Source: DASXMT01 sp035552655 (GTDB lineage: Bacteria; Actinomycetota; Acidimicrobiia; Acidimicrobiales; RAAP-2). Taken from it: a stretch of DNA of 17,170 nucleotides. Below the pieces are notes generated by a model. That model was not told the origin of the DNA, did not search any database, and worked only from the letters and a program-made list of their open reading frames with translations. Shown here piece after piece: positions 1-6,988 of the stretch. Location of the stretch: positions 1-17,170 of the forward strand of contig DASZLD010000083.1 of the NCBI GenBank assembly GCA_035552655.1, read 5' to 3'. The stretch's first letter is position 1; every line of letters begins with the position of its first letter. The position numbers and the translations under genes were made by a program.

Positions 1-33
1 GGCGGGGATCCGACGATCATGGACAGCAGGTGA
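1..33 (+). CDS. Possible 3' end of an upstream gene (partial)
   Basis: The first frame is open from the window edge and ends in TGA at 31-33, giving the tail GGDPTIMDSR. The stop lies four bases before the GTG of the PHA depolymerase gene, the tight spacing expected of genes in one transcript. Ten codons are too few to identify a product, and an open frame this short in GC-rich DNA can be chance. If real, phaZ is a downstream gene of an operon and not the first. Confidence 0.25.
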   Translation, partial: GGDPTIMDSR

Positions 34-37
34 GATC

Positions 38-1255
38 GTGCTCTACCAGGCCTATCAGGCGCAGCGAGACCTCACCGCTCCGGCACGGGCCTTGGCCGGG
101 CTGTTCAGCTGGTCCATGGACGAGCTGCCCGACGCCTGGACCGACAATCCGCTCGCTCGACGGCTGTCGGCCGGTTACGAGATGATCAGCCGGTCGCGGC
201 TGACCCACGAGCGCCCCCCGTTCGGTATCGACCACACCACGGTGGCGGGACGGCAGATCGCAGTGGAAGAAGAGGTGGTCCTGACCACGCCGTTCTCCTC
301 GCTGCTCCACTTCGCCAAAGAGGTCCCCGAGCCCCAGCCCAGAGTGCTGCTGGTCTCGGCCCTGGCCGGCCACTTCTCCACCCTGTTGCGCTCGACCGTC
401 CGCTCGCTGGTGGCCGACCACGACGTGTACGTCATCGATTGGCTGAACGCCCGCGACGTGGCCGTCGAGCACGGCGCCTTCGGTTTCGACGAGTACGTGG
501 CCCAGCTCATGTCCTTCCTCGAGTTCATCGGGCCCGGCGCCCATCTGATGGCCGTGTGCCAGCCCTGTCCCGCCGCGCTGACCGCCGCCTCGATCATGGC
601 CGCCGAGGACAACCCGGCCCAGCCCAAGAGCATGGTGCTCATGGCCGGCCCGGTGGACACCCGGGTCAACCCGACCAAGGTCAACGAGCTGGCCCACTCC
701 AAGCCGCTCAGCTGGTTCGAGCAGAACGTGATCGCCACCGTCCCCCTGCGCTATGCCGGGGCCACCCGCCGGGTCTACCCCGGGTTCCTCCAGGTGTCCG
801 GATTCGTGGCCATGAACGTGGGCCGGCACCTGAGCCAGCACATCGCCCTCTACAACGACCTGGTGCGCGGCGACTACGAGGAGGCCCGGGAGATCGAGGA
901 CTTCTACGACGAGTACTTCGCCGTGCTCGACATGCCGGCGGAGTTCTACCTCGAGACCATCGACCGGGTGTTCCAGCGCGAGCTGCTGGCCCAAGGCGAG
1001 CTGACCTGGCGGGGGAGGCCGGTCGATCCCAGTGCCATCCGCCGTACCGGTCTGTTGACGGTTGAAGGGGAGAAGGACGACGTCTGCGGTGCCGGCCAGA
1101 CCCTGGCCGCCCAGGCCCTGTGCTCCAAGATCAAGCCGTCGAAGAAGCGCCATCACCTCCAGCCCGGCGTGGGCCACTACGGGGTGTTCAGCGGGAGCAA
1201 GTGGGAGAAGCAGGTCTACCCCATCGTGCGGAACTTCATCCTGGCCAACGACTGA
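38..1255 (+). CDS. phaZ: Intracellular polyhydroxyalkanoate depolymerase
   Basis: This 405-residue protein matches the intracellular short-chain PHA depolymerase family, cytoplasmic enzymes that hydrolyse stored PHA granules so carbon can be reused. It has no signal peptide. The alpha/beta-hydrolase nucleophile is a cysteine, C174 in AVCQPCP, instead of the serine of extracellular depolymerases. D347 (in GEKDDVCG) and H380 (in GVGHYG) complete the triad. The spacings (173 and 33 residues) closely match C183/D355/H388 that I recall for Ralstonia PhaZ1. Other family landmarks are VYVIDWLNARDV (130-141) and MAGPVDTRVNPT (202-213). The start is GTG at 38, preceded by a modest purine-rich GCAGGTGAG. 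The gene converges on the phaC/phasin/GST group on the other strand, so synthesis and mobilisation genes sit together but cannot share a promoter. Length is typical and nothing looks broken. Confidence 0.93.
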   Translation: MLYQAYQAQRDLTAPARALAGLFSWSMDELPDAWTDNPLARRLSAGYEMISRSRLTHERPPFGIDHTTVAGRQIAVEEEVVLTTPFSSLLHFAKEVPEPQPRVLLVSALAGHFSTLLRSTVRSLVADHDVYVIDWLNARDVAVEHGAFGFDEYVAQLMSFLEFIGPGAHLMAVCQPCPAALTAASIMAAEDNPAQPKSMVLMAGPVDTRVNPTKVNELAHSKPLSWFEQNVIATVPLRYAGATRRVYPGFLQVSGFVAMNVGRHLSQHIALYNDLVRGDYEEAREIEDFYDEYFAVLDMPAEFYLETIDRVFQRELLAQGELTWRGRPVDPSAIRRTGLLTVEGEKDDVCGAGQTLAAQALCSKIKPSKKRHHLQPGVGHYGVFSGSKWEKQVYPIVRNFILAND

Positions 1256-1310
1256 GCACCTGCCCGTTTGGCCCGACCCGAGAAGTCATGCGTTCGAATT
1301 GAACCCGCGG

Positions 1311-1967
1311 CTAAAACTCCATCTCCAGTTCCTCGACGTCGTCCGGCTCCAGCAGGGCTTCGTCGGTCCATTCCACCATCTCGGGTAGGGCCAGGATGGT
1401 CTCGGTGTAGTCGGCCGCGGTGGCACCGACCTTGACGTCGTAGGTCCTGATCCGGGTGCACACCGGTGCGAACATGGCATCGGCCAAGGTGAAGGTGGAG
1501 CCGAACAGGTACGGGCCCCCGGACTGGTCCAGGCACTCGCTCCAGATGGTCTCGATCCGGTCCAAGTCGGCACGGGCTCCTGCCCATAACGGGAATCCCG
1601 GGTGGGTGGCCTTCAGGTTCATGGGCAGGGCCGAGCGCAGATTGGCGAAGCCGGACTGGATCTCGCCGGAGACCGATCGGCACCGCGCCCGGTCGGCCGT
1701 CCCTTCGGGCAACAGGCCGCGCTGGGGGAACAGCTCATGGAGGTACTCGGCGATGGCGATGGTGCTCCATACCTCGATGTCGCCATGAGCCAGCCGTGGC
1801 ACCAACAGGGAGGGTGAGAGCATGAGCAGCTCGGCTCGGACCTCGGGATCCTGGCTGTCGATGACCTGCACGGTGAAATCGAGCCCGGAGTTCCGGCACA
1901 GCAACCAGCCGCGTAGTGACCAGGCTCCGTAGTTCCTGCTGTTGATGGTGAGGACAGCCGGCGGCAC
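1311..1967 (-). CDS. Glutathione S-transferase-like protein
   Basis: This 218-residue protein has the two-domain GST layout. The N-terminal thioredoxin-like half carries NSRNYGAWSLRGWLLC (residues 9-24), where a serine is the likely thiol-contacting residue. It continues to PSLLVPRLAHGDIEVWSTIAI, matching the cis-Pro and 'vPvL.dg...l.eS.aI' region, with V-W-S in place of the usual E/D-S. The C-terminal half is helical, with YLFGSTFTLADAMFAPV (about 153-169) as the usual 'G..fs.AD....p' motif. The start is GTG at 1965-1967, behind a strong AAAGGAGG with a 5-nt spacer. It follows the phasin-like gene on the same strand at 68 bp and is probably the last gene of the phaC transcript. Actinobacteria generally use mycothiol, so glutathione may not be the physiological thiol. 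The substrate cannot be told from sequence. Confidence 0.82.
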   Translation of the reverse strand: MPPAVLTINSRNYGAWSLRGWLLCRNSGLDFTVQVIDSQDPEVRAELLMLSPSLLVPRLAHGDIEVWSTIAIAEYLHELFPQRGLLPEGTADRARCRSVSGEIQSGFANLRSALPMNLKATHPGFPLWAGARADLDRIETIWSECLDQSGGPYLFGSTFTLADAMFAPVCTRIRTYDVKVGATAADYTETILALPEMVEWTDEALLEPDDVEELEMEF

Positions 1968-2035
1968 CGGCGCCTCCTTTCGGGCGTCGAACGCCAGTGG
2001 TGGGTACGGCTCTTGGCGTGGCTACGGCCGCGCCG

Positions 2036-2326
2036 TCATGCCTTCTTGGTGACGGAGGTGGCTGGGGCGGGCATGGACAGCTCGGCCAGGCCACTGAGGA
2101 ACGAGTGCTGGGCCTCGAGCAGGCGCCCGGCGAAGGAGAACGTGGTGTCCACCGTCTCGGTCGGGGTCGGCAGCTGGTCGGCGAAGGGGATCTTGGCCGG
2201 ATCGGGGCGGAACGTGTCGAAGGCCGATGAGGTCGACTTCAAGGCACCGAGGGTCCAACCCTGGGTGGTCTCGATGGCTTTCAACATGCCGTCTTGAACC
2301 TTCTCGGTGACTTCCAGTGCATTCAT
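2036..2326 (-). CDS. Phasin-like PHA granule-associated small protein
   Basis: This 96-residue protein lies between phaC and the GST gene on the same strand. I chose the ATG at 2324-2326 (MNALEVTEK) because AAGAAAGG precedes it with a 6-nt spacer; the longer open frame upstream has an arginine-rich, non-protein-like composition. The predicted protein is amphipathic-helical at both ends (TEKVQDGMLKAIETTQGWTL, then FAGRLLEAQHSFLSGLAEL), with a proline-rich middle (PDPAKIPFADQLPTPTE) and a short basic tail (VTKKA). 'FAGRLLEAQHSFL' resembles the 'FA..ll.aQ..F' pattern of phasins, which coat PHA granules and control their size and number. The assignment rests on that pattern plus the phaC context. 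It is shorter than typical proteobacterial phasins, so an actinobacterial granule-binding family is as likely. No catalytic motif is visible. Confidence 0.68.
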   Translation of the reverse strand: MNALEVTEKVQDGMLKAIETTQGWTLGALKSTSSAFDTFRPDPAKIPFADQLPTPTETVDTTFSFAGRLLEAQHSFLSGLAELSMPAPATSVTKKA

Positions 2327-2476
2327 GGTGTGCCTTTCTTGTCGTTGTCTCTGGTTTGAAACTGCGATGTACGGAGGTCGACGCTGGGCACCGGTTGTGC
2401 GGGCAGGGCTTGCGTGCGAACCGGCCGCCTTGGCCCGGCGGGATTGGGTGCTGCGCCGGGCGCTGGTGGGCATGGC

Positions 2477-4141
2477 TCACGCCGCCAACACGTAGCGGCC
2501 CGGTGCGGGTTCCATGGCCGGATGTCGCCCGCTCCCGAGACACGGTGACGCCGGGCGCTCCTCACCCGAGCGCGGCCGCGCCCACTCGGCCCACGGTTCC
2601 CACCACGAACCGGGTACGGACTCGGACTCGGCCAACCACTGGTCCGGGTCTGGTCCCGGTGCCGGTCCCAGGGAGACGCTCATCTTGGGATTGCCGGGTG
2701 GATTGACCAGGCTCTGGATATGGCCGGAACGGGACAGGGCGAACTGGCTGGAGCCACCCAGGAGCTGCGTGGTGGCATAGCAGGCCTTCCAGTCGGTCAG
2801 GTGGTCGGTACGGGCGGCGACGACGAAGGAGTCACAGGTGACCGCACCCAGGTCCACCGGGGCGCCCAGTACCGAGAATTTGCCCTCCGCCAGTGAGTTG
2901 TTGGCGAACATGTCGAGGAAGTCGGTATGGAGCCCGGCCGCCAGCCGGGTGGGGTCGGCGTTCCACGAGAGCACGTCGAAGGCGGGGGGACGATCACCCA
3001 GGAGGTTGGAGCCGACCCAGTAGTTCCAGATGAGGTCGTTGGGGCGCAGCATGCAGAACAGGGCAGCGGACTCGTGGGCCGGAAGGATGCCCCGACGGCG
3101 GGCTTGCTTGAGCGTGTTGGCGATGACGGGCTGGCTCCCGAACAGTCCGATCATGGTGGGAACGGAGAAGTCGAGCAGGGTGACGGCGAAGGTGGCGGCG
3201 TTGATGAGCGAGTCCTGGGTGGCGGCCAGATGACCCAGGAGCCCGGCGGTGGTGATGCCCCCGGCGCACAGGGCCACGGTGTTCACCTGGGGGGATCCCG
3301 TGATCTCGGTGACGGCGTGGAGTGCCTCCTTGACGCCGGCCACGTAGGTGTCCAGGTTCCAGTGGCGGTGCTCGACGGTGGGGTTGCGCCAGCTGACCAG
3401 GAACATCTGGAGCCCCTGTCGAACCGCGTACTCGACGAAGCTGCGACCGGGAGCGAGGTCCATGAAGTAGTACTTGTTGATCTGGGGCGGCACCAGGACC
3501 ATGGGCGTGGTGTGCACGGCCTCGGTCATCGGCGCGTACTGCAGCAGCTCGCACACGTCGTTCCGGAAGACCACGGCGCCGGGGGTGACGGCCAGTTCTT
3601 TGCCGACGTGGAAGGCGTCGGGATCGGCGGTCCGGGGCAGGCCGTGGTTGTTGCGGATGTCGCGCCCGATGTTGGCCGCCCCGGCCACGATGCTGCGACC
3701 GCCGCTCTCGTAGGCCCGGACCATGGCGTCGGGGTTGAGGGGCAACAGGTTGGTGGGGGACAGGGTCGAGGTCAGCAGCGACGCAGCCAAGCGAGCCCGC
3801 TCGTGGGTGCGCCAGTCGAGATGGGCGTCGTCGACCAGGTCGAGGGTGGTCTTGGACCAGGCCAGATAGGTCTGGCCGATTCGGCGGAAGGCGGGGTTCT
3901 CGGTCCAGGCGCGGTTGGTGAACCGCCGGTCGGACGGCTCAGGGGCGACGGTGGACTTGCCCACGGCGATCTTCCCCACCTCCAGGCCGAGACCGGCCAT
4001 CCGCCGGGGGAGGGCGGTGGTGCTGGTCTTGGCCGCCACCCGGATGAGCGAGTCGGCCAGGCCGAGCCGGTCGACTCGCCCCAGCAGTCGGCCCGCCATG
4101 CTTCTCGGACCCTGGCGTACGAGAGACATGTTGCCGCCCAT
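2477..4141 (-). CDS. phaC: Polyhydroxyalkanoate synthase, class II-like
   Basis: This 554-residue PHA synthase polymerises (R)-3-hydroxyacyl-CoA into PHA at the granule surface. The lipase-like box is LCAGGIT (291-297) with nucleophile C292; the C-A-G-G core resembles class II synthases (GACAGG) more than class I (G.C.GG). The triad is completed by D446 in AARTDHLTDW and H474 in SRSGHIQSLVNPP. The conserved tryptophan region SWRNPTVEHRHWNLDTYV (250-267) is intact, as are LVPPQINKYYFMDL (216-229) and FDVLSWNAD (388-396). The C-terminal GSWWEPWAEW followed by APGRYV is the usual class I/II ending. The first ATG (4141) is used; M5 at 4129 is an alternative, since neither has a clear Shine-Dalgarno. 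Substrate range cannot be read directly; a class II-like box hints at medium-chain acceptance. Downstream on the same strand lie the phasin-like and GST genes. Confidence 0.93.
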   Translation of the reverse strand: MGGNMSLVRQGPRSMAGRLLGRVDRLGLADSLIRVAAKTSTTALPRRMAGLGLEVGKIAVGKSTVAPEPSDRRFTNRAWTENPAFRRIGQTYLAWSKTTLDLVDDAHLDWRTHERARLAASLLTSTLSPTNLLPLNPDAMVRAYESGGRSIVAGAANIGRDIRNNHGLPRTADPDAFHVGKELAVTPGAVVFRNDVCELLQYAPMTEAVHTTPMVLVPPQINKYYFMDLAPGRSFVEYAVRQGLQMFLVSWRNPTVEHRHWNLDTYVAGVKEALHAVTEITGSPQVNTVALCAGGITTAGLLGHLAATQDSLINAATFAVTLLDFSVPTMIGLFGSQPVIANTLKQARRRGILPAHESAALFCMLRPNDLIWNYWVGSNLLGDRPPAFDVLSWNADPTRLAAGLHTDFLDMFANNSLAEGKFSVLGAPVDLGAVTCDSFVVAARTDHLTDWKACYATTQLLGGSSQFALSRSGHIQSLVNPPGNPKMSVSLGPAPGPDPDQWLAESESVPGSWWEPWAEWARPRSGEERPASPCLGSGRHPAMEPAPGRYVLAA

Positions 4142-4205
4142 GGAGAACCTGTACCTTCGATTGGAACAACAGAACCTTCGGAGAGTGCGTGTGAGAGGCG
4201 CTGCT

Positions 4206-4232
4206 GTTATTGAACACCTCGCGCATGTCCAA
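4206..4232 (-). promoter_or_regulatory. Candidate phaC promoter (weak)
   Basis: On the minus strand TTGGAC (4232-4227) is followed, 15 nt later, by AATAAC (4211-4206), upstream of the phaC ATG at 4141. The -35 matches the TTGACA consensus moderately and the -10 matches TATAAT at four of six positions. The spacer is shorter than the usual 16-18 nt, so this is only a candidate. It touches one arm of the inverted repeat at 4230-4256. Confidence 0.25.
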
Positions 4233-4256
4233 TGGTGAAACGGAGTGTTTCCATTG
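4230..4256. promoter_or_regulatory. Inverted repeat in the divergent phaC / ligase intergenic region
   Basis: The arms are CAATGG-tg-AAAC and GTTT-CCATTG, separated by GGAGT: ten paired bases with a two-base bulge. It lies in the 297-bp region (4142-4438) between the divergent phaC and ligase genes, a region visibly richer in A+T than its flanks, as expected of a regulatory stretch. One arm overlaps the proposed -35 of phaC, so a repressor site is possible; a small RNA hairpin is the alternative. Apart from this I see only a GAGGAGGAGG purine run near 4293 with no convincing ORF behind it. Confidence 0.4.
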
Positions 4257-4438
4257 CATAAAGCGAACGCGACATGACGTCACACGAGCCCGAGGAGGAG
4301 GCGTTTCGGTGGTTCTCACCACAATTCCATGTGGCAATGACCACGAAACAGCGCGAGGTGGGCGTGTCGCCGCGGCGCGAAACACGATGCTTCACACCAG
4401 GACATCTTGCCGAAACATGCGCTTCGTAGAGTCGTGAG

Positions 4439-6988
4439 ATGGCCACTCTTCGATCGCTGGGCATCGAGGAAGAGCTACAGGTGGTCGATGCCGAGTCGTT
4501 CCGGCTGGCCTACCGGGCGCCCCAGCTCCTGAACCGACTGCCCGACAAGGGCTACTCGGCCGAGCTCCAGCGGAGCACGGTGGAGACCAACACCGCCGTG
4601 TGCAACTCGCTCGAGGGCCTGTCCCAGGAAGTACTCGGACTCCGAAAGGACCTGGTCGCCGCAGCCACCGACCAGGGTTTGGCCGTGGCCGCCGCAGCCA
4701 CGGTGCCGCTCTCGCACGCGGCCGACCTCGAGCTGACCGCACTCGGGCGATACGGCCGCATGCAACAGGACTACCGCCTCCTGGTCGACCAGCACCTGGT
4801 GTGCGGCCTGCAGGTCCACGTCGAGGTGGATGACCGGGATCTAGCTGTTCGCCTCATCCCCTGGGTGGAGAGCGCGCTGCCCACGCTGCTGGCCCTGTCC
4901 ACCAGCTCACCCTTCTTCGAGGGCCAGGACACCGGCTACGCCAGCGTGCGCACGGTGATCTGGCAGCGCTGGCCCACGGCCGGGCGCACCCCCCGATTGG
5001 AGTCCTACGCCGCCTACCAGGGACTGATCCGTCAGCTCATCGAATCGGGCGTGATCTCCGATACCAAGATGGCGTACTTCGACGTCCGTCCCTCGGTGCA
5101 CGTGCCCACCCTCGAGCTGAGGGTGTGCGACTCGTGCCCGCTGGTCGACGACGCCATCCTCATCGCCGGATTGTTCCGTGCCGTGGTGGAACGGGCCATC
5201 CAGGCCGAATCGACGGGTACGCCGCGGCCGACCCGACCCGACCCCTTGTACCGGGCAGCCATGTGGCGAGCGGCCCGCAGTGGCCTGTCGGCCACCCTCA
5301 TCGATGAAGGCACCCAGCCGGCGGCGCGGCCCGCGGTCGAGGTGGTGGGCCACCTGGTCGACGCCCTCCGACCCCAGCTCGAAGAGTCGGGCGACTGGGA
5401 GGTGGTCTCGGAGCTGACCGCCGCCGCTCTGTCCCGGGGGACCTCCAGCGAGCGGCAACGGGCGCGTTATGCCGAGCGGGGACGGGTCGCCGACGTGGTT
5501 CGTCTCCTGGTGGACGAAACCGAGGGACGGGCGGAAGGAGCCCCGTTGAGAACCCGCTGGTCGGCCAGCTACTCGGCTCCGGCCGTGGACGAGGCGGTGC
5601 ACCCGACCGGGGTCCCGTACTCCGTGTACCGGCCCATCTTCGAGGTGCTGAAGGGTTTCGACCCGGCCGAGATCGCCGTCCGTTCCCGACGGGCCGGGGA
5701 TCAGGGGCTGACCTTCGGCGTCGACGGGGAACAGCGACCCTTCCCGGTCGATCTGGTGCCCCGGGTGATCCCGGCCCATGAGTGGGCCGGGCTGGCCGCC
5801 GGGCTGACCCAGCGGGCCCGGGCCATCGAGGCCTACCTGCGGGATGCCTACGGGCCGGCCGAGATCGTCAAGGACGGGGTGATGTCGTCGGAGGTGGTCA
5901 CCGGTTGCAGCGCCTGGCGCCCCGAAGGGCAGTGGCTGCCCACCGGGACGGTGCGGGCGCCCGTCATCGGTTTCGACCTGGTGCGCGACAGCATCGGCGG
6001 GTGGCGGGTGCTGGAGGACAACGCCCGGGTCCCCTCGGGCGTCGGCTATGCCGTGGCCATCCGCCGGTTGATGCACGAGTCGATGCCCGAGCTGTTCGAG
6101 GGGGTCCCGATGCGCAGCGCCGCCGGCGCCCTGGACCTGATCGGTCGGACCCTGCGGGCGTGCACCGACGTGAGCGAAGCCACGGTGGCCCTGCTGTCCG
6201 AGGGCGCCGACAACTCGGGGTGGTACGAACACCGTCTGATCGCCGAGGAGGTGGGTCTGCTCCTGGCCCAGCCCAGCGAAGTCGAGATCCGCGGAGACCG
6301 GGTGGTGATCGGCGGCCGCCGGGTCGACGTCCTCTACCTCCGGCTGGCGTGCGAGCTGATCGACCTGGTCGATGCGGCCGGCCGGCCCGTGGGGGCCCAG
6401 GTGCTCGAGGTGGCGCGCCAGGGGAACGTGGTCGTGGTCAACGCCCCCGGCAACGGCATCGCCGACGACAAGGCCATGTACTGCTACGTTCCCGACCTGA
6501 TCGCCTACTACCTCGGAGAACGGCCGCTGCTGGCCCCGGTGCCCACCTATCGCTGTGCCAACGCCGTCGAGTGCGACCTGGTGCTCGATCGCCTCGGTGA
6601 TCTGGTCACCAAGCCGGTCGGCGGGTACGGGGGCAGCGGGGTCCTCATCGGGCCCGAGGCCAGCAAATCGGACCTGGTCCAGCGAGCCCGAGAGATCGCC
6701 GACGACCCCACCGCCTGGGTGGCCCAGGAGGTGGTGGCCCTGTCCACCCTCCCGAACCTGGTGGAGGGCCGGTTGGTTCCCCGCCATGTCGACTTGCGGG
6801 CCTTCGTGTACCTGACGGGGACGGGCGCGGGCCAGGCCGAGCTGGCCGGGCTGGCCCTGACCCGGGTGGCCCCCGAAGGAAGCATGGTGGTCAACTCCTC
6901 GCAGGGCGGCGGGGCCAAGGACACGTGGGTCCTCCGCGACCAGGACCAGCCGAGCGAGGGGGACGGGCATGTGCGGCCTCGCCGGTGA
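4439..6988 (+). CDS. Fused GCS2-type carboxylate-amine ligase / circularly permuted ATP-grasp ligase
   Basis: This 849-residue two-domain ligase is probably cytosolic. Residues 1 to about 365 are a glutamate-cysteine ligase type 2 (YbdK-like) domain: LGIEEELQVVD (7-17), the QRSTVETNTAVC segment (44-55), CGLQVHVEVD (122-131), DTGYASVRTVIWQRWPTAG (164-182) and RPSVHVPTLELRVCD (217-231). Residues about 390-835 are a circularly permuted type 2 ATP-grasp domain: VLEDNARVPSGVGY (524-537), NGIADDKAMYCYVPDLI (672-688), TKPVGGYGGSG (724-734), VAQEVVALSTLPN (761-773), DLRAFVYL (785-792) and MVVNSSQGGGAKDTWVL (816-832). Both domain types form amide bonds by activating a carboxylate with ATP, so the fusion could make two successive bonds. 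The last 20 bp overlap the amidotransferase gene. The Shine-Dalgarno before ATG 4439 is weak (GTGAG). Substrates are unknown; 'glutamate-cysteine ligase' would over-interpret the fold. Confidence 0.88.
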   Translation: MATLRSLGIEEELQVVDAESFRLAYRAPQLLNRLPDKGYSAELQRSTVETNTAVCNSLEGLSQEVLGLRKDLVAAATDQGLAVAAAATVPLSHAADLELTALGRYGRMQQDYRLLVDQHLVCGLQVHVEVDDRDLAVRLIPWVESALPTLLALSTSSPFFEGQDTGYASVRTVIWQRWPTAGRTPRLESYAAYQGLIRQLIESGVISDTKMAYFDVRPSVHVPTLELRVCDSCPLVDDAILIAGLFRAVVERAIQAESTGTPRPTRPDPLYRAAMWRAARSGLSATLIDEGTQPAARPAVEVVGHLVDALRPQLEESGDWEVVSELTAAALSRGTSSERQRARYAERGRVADVVRLLVDETEGRAEGAPLRTRWSASYSAPAVDEAVHPTGVPYSVYRPIFEVLKGFDPAEIAVRSRRAGDQGLTFGVDGEQRPFPVDLVPRVIPAHEWAGLAAGLTQRARAIEAYLRDAYGPAEIVKDGVMSSEVVTGCSAWRPEGQWLPTGTVRAPVIGFDLVRDSIGGWRVLEDNARVPSGVGYAVAIRRLMHESMPELFEGVPMRSAAGALDLIGRTLRACTDVSEATVALLSEGADNSGWYEHRLIAEEVGLLLAQPSEVEIRGDRVVIGGRRVDVLYLRLACELIDLVDAAGRPVGAQVLEVARQGNVVVVNAPGNGIADDKAMYCYVPDLIAYYLGERPLLAPVPTYRCANAVECDLVLDRLGDLVTKPVGGYGGSGVLIGPEASKSDLVQRAREIADDPTAWVAQEVVALSTLPNLVEGRLVPRHVDLRAFVYLTGTGAGQAELAGLALTRVAPEGSMVVNSSQGGGAKDTWVLRDQDQPSEGDGHVRPRR

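Noticed and set aside
17..1177. Long minus-strand open frame opposite phaZ
   Set aside because: It is rich in Gly, His and Val with no domain, and lies antisense to an intact catalytic gene; typical of the mirror frame in GC-rich DNA.
2425..2441. CCGCC/GGCGG stem between phaC and the phasin-like gene
   Set aside because: Five pairs with a 7-nt loop and no T-tract is expected by chance at this GC content; not called as a terminator.
2927..4213. 428-codon plus-strand open frame opposite phaC
   Set aside because: Its composition (G, H, D, V, Q rich) is that of an antisense shadow, whereas the minus strand has a complete PHA synthase.
4210..4437. 75-codon plus-strand frame ending just before the ligase ATG
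   Set aside because: No Shine-Dalgarno, odd composition, and it covers the regulatory gap with the inverted repeat; probably chance.
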